64,000 nt of DNA from CAVTYH01 sp963773875. Its GTDB lineage: Bacteria > Planctomycetota > Planctomycetia > Pirellulales > JADZDJ01. Within the stretch, counting starts at the first letter, position 1. Each line of letters begins with the position of its first letter. Location: assembly GCA_963773875.1 (NCBI GenBank), contig CAVZCV010000020.1, positions 364,212 to 428,211 of the forward strand, in the 5' to 3' direction. Below the pieces are notes generated by a model that worked only from the letters and a program-made list of their open reading frames with translations, made no database searches and was not told the origin of the DNA. This document shows, piece after piece, positions 52,601-62,737 of the stretch. Made by a program: the position numbers and the translations under genes.

Positions 52601-55079
52601 ATCCGAGCGTGATCTGGCTGAGCAAATCGGTGCCGCCATGCGACCCGACCGTGGCACCCGCGACGGTGCCCACCATGTCCATGCCTTCCAAATAGCCGGC
52701 GGGCTGATGTTCGAATACCTGGTATGTTCCAGGTGCCAGCCCATCAAACTTATATTGCCCGGCGCCGTTGGTCGTCGTTGTGGCAACAATCTGACCTTGT
52801 GCATTCAATAGGTCGATTTGCACGCCAGAGAGCGAAATGTCGGTCGGCTGATAAACGCAATCGCCGTTGGTGTCGTTCCAAACTTTGCCACTGATGCTCG
52901 CCGGGAGCTCTTCGCAGAAATCGTAATTGATGCCATTCGGCTCCGGAGCCTAAAGCGATTTGATTGAGCAAATCGGTGCCGCCGTGCTCACCGACCGCGA
53001 CGCCAGCCACCGTGCCGATCAAATCCATGCCTTCGAAGTATCCGGCCGGCTGGTGCTCGAACACGCCGTAGGTTCCCGGGGCGAGATTGTCGAACTTGTA
53101 CTTGCCCTCTGCATTGGTTGTCGTCGTGGCCACGACCTGACCGTCAGAGTTGAGCAGATCGATCTGAACTCCGGCCAACGGAATATCTTGCGGACCAAAG
53201 ACGCAGTCGCCTTGCGGATCGGCCCAAACTTTACCGCTAACGCTCGCGGGCAGTTCTTCGCAGAAATCGTAATTGATGCCATCGGCTCCCGAGCCTAGCA
53301 CAATTTGGCTGAGCAAATCGGTGCCACCATGCGTGCCGACGGTCACTCCGCCGACCGTGCCCAGCAAATCCATGCCCTCGTAATATCCAGCCGGCTGATG
53401 CTCGAAAACGCTGTAGGTTCCAGGGGCGAGGTTTTCGAATTTGTATTTGCCCTGCCCGTCAGTGGTGGTCGTGGCGACAGTCTGACCTTGCGAATTTAAA
53501 AGATCAATCTGCACGCCTGCCAGCGGCAGATCTTGCGGACCGAAGACGCAATCTCCTTGCGGATCGGCCCAAACTTTGCCGCCAACACTCGCGGGCAGTT
53601 CTTCGCAGAAGTCGTAATTGGCGCCGTGAACGTCTGAGCCCAGCACAATTTGCGTGATGGTGTCTTCAACGGAATTCAATCCACCCACGCTGCCTACAAA
53701 ATCCATGCCCTGAAAATATCCGGCCGGCTGATGCTCAAATACGCCGTAGGTGCCGGGCACCAAGCCATCGAATTGATATTGACCCTGCGAATTCGTCGTC
53801 GTCGAACGAATGAAATGGCCTTGAGCATCCAAGAGATCGATTTGCACACCGGCCAGCGGAATGTCCGTCTGCGGTTGATAAACGCAATCGCCGTTGGTAT
53901 CGGCCCATACCTTACCGGCGACGCTCGCGGGAAGACATTCGCCAAAGTTGTAGTGGATGCCGTCCTGGCCGCCAACGAGTTGAATCTCACTCAGGGTGTC
54001 GGGATCAATCGAAGTGCCATCCGCCGCGCCCTCGACCGTGCCGACTTGTGAGCCGACGCTGAGATAGCCGCTCGGCTGCACCTCGGCCACGCGGTAATCA
54101 CCGGGCAACAACCCAGTGAACTTGTAGTTTCCCTGCGCGTCGGTCGTCGTACTTTGTCCGGTTGCAACCCATTGTGTACCGTCGAACTGCAGCAACTTTA
54201 ACTTGACGTTCACGATGCCTTGCTCGCCAACGTCTAGATTGTTGTTGATGTTTTGGTCGTAATACACGGTGCCGGCAAGCGTAATCGGCAACGGCACTTG
54301 CTTCAGCGTTAACACGGCGCCAGCGGTGAGATCGGATTGATCAATGGTCGAAGGTGGAATGTTACTATCCGAAGGCAGGTTAAGCGTTGTGCCAGACGAG
54401 GTGTTCGCATTGGTGAAATTCTGGTCATACTCATCCCAATACAGGCGCTGCCAGTTGCGTCTTGGAAGTGGGGCGCCGTGAATGAGCCGGTAAGAATCGA
54501 TCGTTGGAATTCGTTGCCTTCGACCACAGCATTCACATCGACGGAGCCATCTGCAGGATCAACGAATTGGGCTTCATCGACGTCGATCGAAAAAACCAAT
54601 TTGTCGCCAGCCGTGAAGCCCTGCAAATTGATCACGAGCTGCTGGCCGCCATCGGTGACTTGAAAACCGATGACCGTGAATCCGTTCGCTTGGACCACAT
54701 GAAACGGAGATGATCCAAATACCCCCTGCCCGCCCGGCGCCGTATCAAAAAACACTTCGCCGGAAGAATATTTGCCGTTGTGGTCCTTGTCGCCGTTGAT
54801 AACAATTTGATTTAGTTGGGTGCCAGGCGCGCCGCCTTGGAAAGTGACCTGAATGACGTTCGGCGTTTCATCGTTGCCGCTTGCCGGCTCCAGATAGACT
54901 GCCCCTAAGTGGATATCTGGCGCAGGGCTCGCCGTGAGCGGATTGCGAATTTCCAATTGCTCGAAGCGCGCCACGCGTATCTTTGAAGCGGTGCAGTGCG
55001 GATCGCGCCGTCGCTTGCCGAAACGCAAGCCGGTAACTGATCTGCCCCAGCGGGCAAAACTCTGCAGAACTCTTACCAC
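49601..55079 (-). CDS. Giant surface protein with SdrD B-like repeats and FG-GAP-like domain (about three frameshifts)
   Basis: About 1,825 aa. The N-terminus holds FEQLEIRNPLTASPAPDIHL, a planctomycete-type export motif, then a calx-like domain up to residue 230. From about 54300 to 51200 follow roughly nine Cna-B/SdrD B-like repeats of 109-117 aa (ISGKVW, PLAGVQIDLL, GTYGVFEHQPAGY, INYDFCEEL in each), encoded by DNA repeats of about 327-350 bases. The C-terminal part has FG-GAP-like units such as VVGDWDGDGKTDIGIYGPAW and VVGDWTGDGIEKIGVFRNGT. Frames change near 54455, 52945 and 52325. Each repeat has a conserved Cys in FCEEL. It is likely an extracellular adhesin or scaffold. Confidence 0.8.
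51200..53960 (-). repeat. Tandem DNA repeats of 327-350 bp inside the surface protein gene
   Basis: The codons for YDFCEEL recur near 53607, 53257, 52907, 52560, 52214, 51880, 51553 and 51220, a spacing of 350, 350, 347, 346, 334, 327 and 333 bases. Repeats with the longer spacing are the more alike. Two of the three frameshifts of the gene fall in this array. Confidence 0.8.
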
Positions 55080-55112
55080 AGCAACCTCCGTGTTGCATTC
55101 GCCCCTATCGCA

Positions 55113-56162
55113 CTACCGCGTTGGTAGTCCGTCGTCGGTCCGCATGGCTTGCACATCGCCGAGGCGCTCGAGCGGCCACAAGCGAACCGTGGCGTCAAAG
55201 CTTCCCGAAACTAGCAACTTGCCGTCCGGATTGCTTGCCAGCGCCGCGACGGTGCCCGTGTGGCCAGAAAAGCTGGTTGCGACTTTCTGTGTGGCGAGGT
55301 CCCACACGCGCACCAGATTGTCGCTACCGCCGCTCGCCAATCGCTGAGGGCCACAAAAGCAAATGGCCATGACTTTCGCGTCGCCACTGTCGAGCGTGAA
55401 TTTCTCTTCGCCCGTGATGACATCCCAAACCTTCAGATGCCGATCTTCGCTGGCCGAGGCGACTGTCCTTGCATCGGGCGAGAAGGCAACAGCGCGAATT
55501 CGCTGCGCATGTGCTTGGCAATGCTGCTTCACACTGCCATCGGTAAACATCCAGACAGTGATACAGCCATCACGCCCACCGGCCACCAACATCGTTCCAT
55601 CTGGTGAAAACGCTAATGCACGAACGTCGGGCGAGTTTACTTCGAATTGCCGGACAATGTTGCCAGCGCGAGCATCGTAGATCTGGATTTTGTTTTCGAA
55701 ACCGGCCGCTGCGATCGCTTTACCGTCGGGGCTGTACTCGATCGCGTAAATCGCCGTTTCGCGCGGTGCGAACGCATGAATTAACTTCCCGTTTGCCGTA
55801 TCCCAGACGCGAATCGCTCGGTCATCTCCCGCCGTCGCAATACTTTTCCCATCCGGACTGAACGTCATCGTACGGACCCAATCGGCGTGGCCGCGAAGCA
55901 CGTGCACAGACTTGCCGTTTTCCACGCTCCACAAATTGACAAGATGATCGTCACCCGCCGTTGCCAGCGTCGTTCCGTCGGGGCTGATAGCAACAGCGGT
56001 CACTACCGGTGCTGGTTCGCGAAGCTGAGCCGACTTCAATCCAAAAGTTTGGACCGATTGATCAGCTGGAACTGTCTGAGCGTGCGAGCTATCGGCTATG
56101 AAACAAACCGTGCAAGCGCCTATGGCGAAATACCAAATCACAAAACGCAAGGCACTGCGCAT
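55113..56162 (-). CDS. Exported seven-bladed WD40-repeat protein
   Basis: A 349-aa protein. ATG 56162 starts a signal peptide (MRSALRFVIWYFAIGACTVC ... SSHAQ); 26 codons upstream are also open but weaker. Seven WD40 units follow, for example TAVAISPDGTTLATAGDDHL and RTMTFSPDGKSIATAGDDRA, each ending in a W-D or equivalent such as NLWSVENG, RVWDTANG, KVWDVITG, RLWPLERL. Seven units make a complete propeller. It probably acts as a protein-binding platform outside the cytoplasm. It ends 34 bases before the next frame; it lies directly upstream of the giant surface protein in reading order, with a 33-base gap, so they may be co-transcribed. Confidence 0.85.
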   Translation of the reverse strand: MRSALRFVIWYFAIGACTVCFIADSSHAQTVPADQSVQTFGLKSAQLREPAPVVTAVAISPDGTTLATAGDDHLVNLWSVENGKSVHVLRGHADWVRTMTFSPDGKSIATAGDDRAIRVWDTANGKLIHAFAPRETAIYAIEYSPDGKAIAAAGFENKIQIYDARAGNIVRQFEVNSPDVRALAFSPDGTMLVAGGRDGCITVWMFTDGSVKQHCQAHAQRIRAVAFSPDARTVASASEDRHLKVWDVITGEEKFTLDSGDAKVMAICFCGPQRLASGGSDNLVRVWDLATQKVATSFSGHTGTVAALASNPDGKLLVSGSFDATVRLWPLERLGDVQAMRTDDGLPTR

Positions 56163-56240
56163 GATGAATAGACGGCTGAGAAATTTGCGGCAGCGAACGA
56201 TGGATTTCCGCGACCCAGACGCGCGACATCGTGCTAGCAC

Positions 56241-56772
56241 GAACGCGGGCAGCGCATAGCGATGCTATTGGGTCTGGTGGTTGTATCGGCTGTCAAACTG
56301 GAGAGGCGATAAAGAAAGTGCTGCTCGGCCTAAGTGCGCTTGAAGCTGTACCGCCTAAGAAAAATGGGACGTGCACGACCCCGGACGTCCCGCACCCGGG
56401 TGCATCGATTCTTTCAAGCTTCCATCGGCAGTAATTATCATTATTGGGCCCACCCACCCTTGCAATAAAGCCATGGCATGTTTCGAGCGTTTAAAGCATG
56501 CTTCAGGAGCGAGCCTCAAATTAAATGGCGATATAGTATTGCGGGCGTGGAATCTATAGTCGATTGAGAATTGCAGACCGAAATATCAAGCTTCTTGGTC
56601 GGCGTTGGCTGAATGCCGCATCAGCGCGCGTGCGCACCGAATCATAGCTAATTTGTCTTTTGTTTGTTCAAGCCAACGATCCAAGCTCGCGAACCAACCG
56701 CGCACGAGTTCTCTCGTTTTCTTCGGGAATTGCGGGGGTTTCCGCAATCTGATAGACTTTGACGTCCGACAC
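56241..56772. other. Intergenic region before the tRNA, nothing recognised
   Basis: About 530 bases without a credible gene. A 7-bp inverted repeat GGGACGT/ACGTCCC lies at 56366-56391. Confidence 0.5.
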
Positions 56773-56846
<74 letters not shown>

Positions 56847-56859
56847 CTCAAGTTCAGAG

Positions 56860-56902
56860 CCCGTAATTCTCTGCGAAATCAGGGGTTACGGGTTTTGTTT
56901 TT
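56860..56902 (+). terminator. Rho-independent terminator of tRNA-Arg
   Basis: CCCGTAA (56860-56866) and TTACGGG (56886-56892) form a 7-bp stem with a 19-base loop, followed at once by TTTTGTTTTT. It begins 14 bases after the tRNA. Confidence 0.8.
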
Positions 56903-57807
56903 GCGTCAGCAAGAATTGCAATTTGGTGTCCGAGTGGTCTAATTTGGTCTGATTTGGTGCCCAAGCGCGCACAGGGTGTAGCACAAGGTTTCTGCACGTG
57001 TCGAAGGGAGGGGCCCCACGGAGTCTCCGGGTTTGAGCCAGACCCCCGGCCTCGAACGCGCTAGATGAGCACATTAACCTCTCGAACGAGACACCGTTTT
57101 TTCAACTGTCAAACTAGGCAAGGAGTGGACCAAACAACTTGGTCCGTTTTGGTCACAGCCGAGGGGCGTGCTTTCGGGTACTTTTGTAAAACGCATTCGG
57201 ACCTCGGGATGCATTTACTGCGGTTGTAGTAAATGCGGGTGCGCGATGAATTGCCTCGGCCGATTTTAGTAAAATGCCCACGCGCGGTAGATCGCTTGGC
57301 CCGGCCGCATCGGCAGCCGTTCTCGGACGGACCGTTGAGATGATCGCGAAACAGCTGGCGAATTTCTCGGCCGAGCATGTTTTCGTGACCCAGGGGAATA
57401 CTCAGTGGCGATTCAATCTGCCGCAGCAGGTTTTTCGCCATCTGCAATCGGGCGAGGTTCTGGCTCGACGGTGCTTCTAGTTGTGCTCTTCAGTTTGCAT
57501 CAGGACGGTACGGCTCGCTGCAATCTGTAATTTCCACGAGTCCACTCATACCCACCGCGTCTTCGAGCCGGTGCGAGTTGTCGATTCAATCGCGATCGGT
57601 CAAAGTGACCGAACTGTGGCAAGGCAGCTCATAAATGGACCGAGTACGAACGTTCCAAAATCGGTCGTTTTCTGGAACGTCTCAGGCGCGACGACTTTCC
57701 GGGACGGTCGGATGGCCAAAGCGCCTTCAATACTCCCACGTCAGCAGTTGGACACCGTTTATTCGGGCACGGGAGATTATTTGGCTCCGTGACATGCACA
57801 CTGGTCG
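56903..57807. other. Region after the tRNA without recognisable genes
   Basis: About 900 bases. Short frames on both strands (for example 57109-57447 minus and 57481-57792 plus) show no known motif. A 9-bp perfect inverted repeat GCATTTACT/AGTAAATGC lies at 57211-57236. The spot next to a tRNA 3' end and the lack of coding signal would fit the eroded remains of an integrated element, but no integrase, and no repeat of the tRNA end, was found. Confidence 0.4.
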
Positions 57808-58659
57808 TCATACGGCCGAATCGATCATACGTGCAAACAGAACCGCGGCCACAAACGTGGCGAGAATCGACACGAGTGCGAACGCAATCGTCGCAGTGAC
57901 GGCGGCAGTCTCCGCAAAATTGCCCGATACAATTACCAAAGCGACGGCCGCGTTGCGAGACGCCGTGGTCACGGCCAAGGCTTTGCGAGTTGCCCGACTC
58001 GGGCCACCGCAAAACCAGCCGATACTTAAGCTCGCTGACACCAACAGGAGCATCCCTATCCAAGCAAGCGGACGAATTTCCGCAAGGGACTCATACTCGC
58101 TGACCAGCATCAGCACGACGGCGCCAACCAGCAGAACATTGGCTATCAGACCGAGCGGATTGGCAAATTTGCCGGCTAATTTCGGCGTAAAATGGTGAAT
58201 CCCCAGTCCAATTCCCAGAGGCAACATCTGCGAAACCAACAAAGTGCCAACGATGGTTGCAAAATCAATGTGCAATTCACCGGCCGGAAGCAGACGGGGA
58301 AGCAGCACACCCAACAAGACTGGCGAAAGCAACGCCGATAATCCCGCCAGCATCACCGTCTGCCCGGTCGCATAAGTGGTGTCGCCCTTGGCCGTCGCCG
58401 TAAACGGCGGACCCACCGGCGCTCCGGGACAGACCGCCAGGATCAAAAAGCCCACCGACACCATCACATCGGCGCCGAACAGATACAGCAGTGCAATCGT
58501 TACCGCCGGCACCAAGACATAGTTCGCCAGGATGCCCGCCACTACCAGGCGGGGATTCCGGATCGATGCGGCTACGTCCTCAATCCTTACTTTCAACCCC
58601 ATAGACAGCATCATGGCGAAGAGTGCCGACGCAGTCAGAAGCTTTACGAGAACGTCCAC
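57808..58659 (-). CDS. Bile acid:sodium symporter-family (BASS) transporter
   Basis: A protein of about 283 aa with nine or ten transmembrane helices. The GTG at 58659 is chosen because GGGGA lies 7 bases upstream; the frame extends 10 codons further. LLTASALFAMMLSMGLKVRI and VGFLILAVCPGAPVGPPFTA match the family's N-terminal motif and the crossover region with the conserved ECPGxxx-like loop, and RNAAVALVIVSGNF is the second crossover. It imports or exports an organic anion with sodium; the substrate is unknown. It is the last gene of a five-gene minus-strand cluster. Confidence 0.85.
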   Translation of the reverse strand: MDVLVKLLTASALFAMMLSMGLKVRIEDVAASIRNPRLVVAGILANYVLVPAVTIALLYLFGADVMVSVGFLILAVCPGAPVGPPFTATAKGDTTYATGQTVMLAGLSALLSPVLLGVLLPRLLPAGELHIDFATIVGTLLVSQMLPLGIGLGIHHFTPKLAGKFANPLGLIANVLLVGAVVLMLVSEYESLAEIRPLAWIGMLLLVSASLSIGWFCGGPSRATRKALAVTTASRNAAVALVIVSGNFAETAAVTATIAFALVSILATFVAAVLFARMIDSAV

Positions 58660-58772
58660 ATTTGGTTCCCCGCTGTTAGTCGACCTCACAAATGACGCTC
58701 ATTTTTCGGACTCCGCCGCTCATCCGCGCGAGTCCAATGGCCAGTTAGGACACAAACGCAGCGGCTTCAGCC

Positions 58773-59789
58773 TCACTTCATTAAGGCTAGATTCCGCCAA
58801 AGGTTGGCCAGACTGTCCGTGCCGCCGAAGAGCGTCGTGAAGTGGGTTGAGTCGATGAGCAGAATATTGCCGGCTCGCTGCTCGCTCGGCGGCATCCAGA
58901 GCAGACAATTGAATTCCTTGTTGCCGGCTGCTGTGAACGGATGCGGCCGATCGGGATCAATGAGCTGTCGCGCTAAGACCTGCACAGATTTGGCGGCTTC
59001 GGTTGCAACCTCGTAATGGGGCAGGTGCAAGTGAAAATTGAACGTGCTGACGTTGTTCAGCAATCCTACCTTGTCGAGGTCCCGAAAGGCAGTCAACGGC
59101 GCGATCTCCTTCGTTCCCTTCACAACGGCAGGGCGAAGTCCCCATTGATTGATGACCGGGACATTGAGCGCCCGCATCAGCGAGCGAGTGTACTGGCTGA
59201 ATCGTTGCTGGCGTGGGACGAGTTCGTCGCCGTGGTGGCGATACTCCATCTGTCGCTGCTTCGAATCGTCCGTGAAGCCGACGTCGTGGTGGGGGGCCAG
59301 CAGCAGGCACGTGCCTTCGCGCTTGAGCCACTCGCGAATCGCCTCGATTTCAGCCGGCTCGGCTTCCTGTTCGGCGACAAGATGGTCCAGGCCGAATACC
59401 AAAAGCGTGTCCGTATCGGCCAGCACACGTTCGTCAATTGGCAGCTTGTAACCACCCTGATCAATACGCTGGAAAACAGCGACGGGATGTCCGGTCGCCT
59501 CCCCGACGATTTGCTGGAATGAGAGCGAGGATCGATGGAACAGTTCTAGCGTGCCTGCAATGCCCTGCAGGAAGTTCATCTTGTCCCACTCAGACGCTTC
59601 AAAATCCGGCCACGCGACTCGACGAACTTCGGTGATCGTGGAGAATCGATTGTCCAATTCGGCGACGTCGCGGTTCGTTTCCCAGGGATAACTCCAGGTC
59701 CAATAGATGCTCACCCGGCGTTTGCCAGGTGTGTATCTTCGGGCAACATGGTCTTGGTTGTAGGTGCGGGCGGGTTGAGGCGTAGCCAT
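58773..59789 (-). CDS. Conserved protein of unknown function, GATase1-like segment
   Basis: A 338-aa soluble protein without signal peptide. The segment DTLLVFGLDHLVAEQEAEPA then IEAIREWLKREGTCLLLAPH resembles the core of class I glutamine amidotransferase-like (ThuA/DUF4350-type) folds, in which a strand, a long helix and a strand follow. No catalytic Cys-His-Glu triad is evident; the matching turn reads LLLAPHHDVGF. I do not recognise the family. It sits 113 bases before the transporter and 39 bases after the flavoprotein gene, so it probably works in the same process. Confidence 0.65.
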   Translation of the reverse strand: MATPQPARTYNQDHVARRYTPGKRRVSIYWTWSYPWETNRDVAELDNRFSTITEVRRVAWPDFEASEWDKMNFLQGIAGTLELFHRSSLSFQQIVGEATGHPVAVFQRIDQGGYKLPIDERVLADTDTLLVFGLDHLVAEQEAEPAEIEAIREWLKREGTCLLLAPHHDVGFTDDSKQRQMEYRHHGDELVPRQQRFSQYTRSLMRALNVPVINQWGLRPAVVKGTKEIAPLTAFRDLDKVGLLNNVSTFNFHLHLPHYEVATEAAKSVQVLARQLIDPDRPHPFTAAGNKEFNCLLWMPPSEQRAGNILLIDSTHFTTLFGGTDSLANLWRNLALMK

Positions 59790-59828
59790 TCGATTTTTTC
59801 CGATGCAGAGTTGGAGTGTGTTCTCAGC

Positions 59829-61229
59829 TCAGCTTGTTTGCCAAAAGTTTTGCGGATTAAGTTGCCGTGTCACACTGGCTGCCACGCGACCCAGAATGCC
59901 GGCATACGTCGGAAACGAAAGCGGAACGTGAGCCAGTTCATCGACTCGCATTCCAGCAGTGATTGCGATCGTCGCAACCTGCGTGATCTCAACCGCCCGT
60001 TCGCCGACGACGTGGCAACCGAGAATCTTGTGCGTCGCGCGATCGACGATCAACTTGCAAAAGCCGAACGTGCGACCGTCGATGATCGTGCGCGTAGTCG
60101 CATCAAAGTGGATCGTCGCGGCCACGATGTCGTGTGCGGCTCGCCCCTGCGATTCGGTAAGTCCGACCTGGGCGTATTCGGGGTCCGTGAAACTGCCGAT
60201 GGGATTCACCGCTTCGCCCAGCGTCATCGTCGCGCCGCCAATCGCATTGGTCGCGGCGACGAAGCCGTCCTGAATCGCCGGCGGGACAAGCAGCAGGCGG
60301 CCCGTGACATCGCCGGCCGCGAAGATGTGCGATGCCGAGGTTCGCAGAAAGGGATCGACACGCACAAAGCCACGCTCATTGGTTTCGATACCTGCCGCCG
60401 CGAGGTTCAGTCCGGCCGTGTTGGCCTGCCAGCCGACAGCCACGACCGCGAGCGACGCTTCGACACTGTGATGTTCGCCGCCCCGAGAGTAGTTCATCCG
60501 GACGCCGGCGTGTGTTTTTTCGAACGAAGTGATCTCCCCGAAGCTCTCCTGAACTGCGATCCCCGCGCTGCGGAATGCGGATGCGACGGCGGCGGAAATG
60601 TCTTCGTCTTCCGTCGGCAGAATGCGCGGACCGCGCTGGAACAGTTGCACTCGCGAGCCAAAAGCGTTGAACACCGAAGCGACCTGCGCTCCGGTCGCGC
60701 CGCCGCCAATGACCAGCATCGACGGCGGCACGGAGGTCAGGCCCCAGGCGTCGCTGTGGGTGTTGGTGAGCTCAAAGCCGGGCACGTTGAGCTTTCGATT
60801 GACTCCTCCCGTGCAAAGGATGAATGTCCCGGCCTGCAGCCTCAGCCCGGTCGCCGTTTCGATCGTGTGCGGGTCAATAAATCGCGCCGTGCCGGCTTGT
60901 TCATGCACGGTCACGCCCAGCGAATCGATCTGCGAGCGCCACGTCGAACAGGTACGCACGTCGTGGGCGACCTCGCGGACCCGCGCGAGCAGCCGAGGGT
61001 AATCCAGCACCGGCTCATTAACCGTGATGCCGTATTGCCCGAGCTGCCGAGCCTCTCGCATCAGCCGGGCCGCATGGGCCAGCGTCCGGACGGGGACCGG
61101 CCCATCGTTTGCTGCCATGCCGCCAAAGGCGTCCCGAGTAACGAGCGCGGTGCGTGCGCCGAGATCCGCGGCGCGCAGCGCAGCGACAACGCCTGCAGGT
61201 CCAGCGCCAATGACGAGTACGTCTATCAT
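59829..61229 (-). CDS. FAD-dependent pyridine nucleotide-disulfide reductase-like protein lacking the redox cysteines
   Basis: A 466-aa flavoprotein of the lipoamide dehydrogenase/mercuric reductase fold. MIDVLVIGAGPAGVVAALRA binds FAD; MLVIGGGATGAQVASVFNAF binds NAD(P); HIFAAGDVTGRLLLVPPAIQ is the second FAD motif; a dimerisation domain follows. Where family members have GGTCxNxGCxPSK, this reads GGMAANDGPVPVRTL, so both active-site cysteines are absent. The C-terminal HxxxxE/HAHPT motif is also changed (AHVPLSFPTYAGIL). It must therefore be an oxidase, quinone or other NAD(P)H-dependent reductase. It lies in a cluster with a Dyp peroxidase, which could use the peroxide it makes (inference). 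Confidence 0.85.
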   Translation of the reverse strand: MIDVLVIGAGPAGVVAALRAADLGARTALVTRDAFGGMAANDGPVPVRTLAHAARLMREARQLGQYGITVNEPVLDYPRLLARVREVAHDVRTCSTWRSQIDSLGVTVHEQAGTARFIDPHTIETATGLRLQAGTFILCTGGVNRKLNVPGFELTNTHSDAWGLTSVPPSMLVIGGGATGAQVASVFNAFGSRVQLFQRGPRILPTEDEDISAAVASAFRSAGIAVQESFGEITSFEKTHAGVRMNYSRGGEHHSVEASLAVVAVGWQANTAGLNLAAAGIETNERGFVRVDPFLRTSASHIFAAGDVTGRLLLVPPAIQDGFVAATNAIGGATMTLGEAVNPIGSFTDPEYAQVGLTESQGRAAHDIVAATIHFDATTRTIIDGRTFGFCKLIVDRATHKILGCHVVGERAVEITQVATIAITAGMRVDELAHVPLSFPTYAGILGRVAASVTRQLNPQNFWQTS

Positions 61230-61349
61230 CTACCGCTATCTTTCAGTGCAGCGAGATAGTGAAGCGCCTTCAGGGGCAGAATAGAAGACGCCCGACCCTC
61301 ACGGTGAAGTTGGCATGTCAGATCGACGAGATACTCTTAGCACTCCCTC

Positions 61350-62671
61350 TCAGGTTTCCAACTCCGACAGCCAGCGCAGTGCTCGGAGCCCTGGCATGAA
61401 GCAATACTCCCCGCCGCGCGTCACGACGAACCGAGGCAGGCCTTGGATACGCTGGCGAATCGGCTTGGCGGAATGGTCATGTCTGCCGATTGGTCGTTGT
61501 TCCCACAGAAGGGGTCGGTCTGGGTGTTCGCCCCGATGAACTCGCCGTCGTTGATCCACGTCGATTGCACAAACTCGAATTGCTTGGTGAGGTTGGCACC
61601 GATGAAGACGAACATTAAACCCCGATCCGCGCCATCGTCTTCCAGGACTCCCTCCGGAAGCAGCGGCCCATAGCTTGTGCCCCGGCGAATCATGCGTCGG
61701 ATTCTCACGTTCGTGCGGCTCTCTGTAAGTCCGTCGCGGGGATTCGTCCGCCTGCTATGGGAGCCGAGCGGAGTCTTGAACCCCAACCGGTCGTCCTCGT
61801 AGTAGAGGAAGTCGTTGTTGCGCTTCGGGTCGGCGCCCAGTTCGGGGTCGTCTCGTTCCGGGCATAGCGCCAACGGCGCTCCACTCCGCCAGCGCCCCAT
61901 CATCTTGGCAGCCAGCAATTCCTCTCCCTCGGGCCCCTTCGAGTTCGCTCTCAGATACTGCCGCAATAGCGCAACGCGCTGGTGTAACTTGCGGAGAACG
62001 ACGTAGGTGCCGTTGCGGCCCAAAACCTCGGGTTGAGGCAAGGCAGGGAGACTTCCCACTTCGTCTTGATAACCAAGGACGATCTCACCCGCCTTCAGCG
62101 GAGGTTCCTGGGGGTTGCTTCCGGGAATGCCGCTCCCTTCGACGGCCGGGTGACTGATGCCATCCTTGAAACCGAACGCTTCTCGCTCCGTGGGTAGCGC
62201 GAAACAGTCCTGTCGCCAGATTGCCTTAATCCCTGTCATCTCGTGATAAGAATTGCGTGCCCGTTCTAGCACGGCCTCTAGCCGTTGTGCATCGGGGGCA
62301 AGCGCGGCCAGTACGACGTGGACATCCGGCGTCCCGAGCGGTTTTTCCCAGTGCTCGGGGCTGCTCTCTCCGCGATCTCCCAGTATCGGCGCCCGGGCTG
62401 CCATCCCCTGCTGGAACTCCGGAGGAAAACTGGCCAGCGAACTCTCGGGCACTCCCAGCGCTTTCAGGCCCCAGCAGGTGACCGCGACGCTGACGGCGGC
62501 CTCACCCGCCGGGCTGGTTGGATTTGCAGCCGACGCCACGACCTCGCTCACGCGTCTCATCAGCTCTCGACCCGCCTTGCGGTCGTCGATGCGTAGCAAG
62601 ATGTACGTTGCCGCATAAGGAGCGGGGCGGGGCCGCAGGACGCCACTCTGGATGTCTTCGAGTTCGAGCAT
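61350..62671 (-). CDS. Dyp-type peroxidase (one frameshift at the C-terminus)
   Basis: A heme peroxidase of about 440 aa. ATG 62671 (MLELEDIQSGVL) has GAGG about 10 bases upstream and is better than the ATG six codons earlier. FGFKDGISHPAVEG carries the GxxDG distal motif, SHSRRTNPRDG the proximal heme histidine, and MFVFIGANLTKQFEFVQSTW a conserved late segment. Near 61470 the frame shifts: MTIPP continues as RQRIQGLPRFVVTRGGEYCF and ends LRWLSELET at 61350, the usual C-terminus with FVxxRGGxYxF. It has no signal peptide. These enzymes oxidise dyes, porphyrins or lignin-like compounds with hydrogen peroxide. Confidence 0.9.
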
Positions 62672-62737
62672 GATCGCAAACCTCATCAAGCAGACGCCGG
62701 GTTCAATTGTGAAATTTCGATCCGCCCGAAGGCGAAT

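Noticed and set aside
51200..53960. Regular repeats that might be a CRISPR array
   Set aside because: The period of about 330-350 bases and in-frame SdrD B-like domains show a protein repeat, not repeats and spacers of about 30 bases.
59748..61259. 503-codon plus-strand frame
   Set aside because: Shadow of the FAD oxidoreductase gene; composition rich in Arg and His, no motif.
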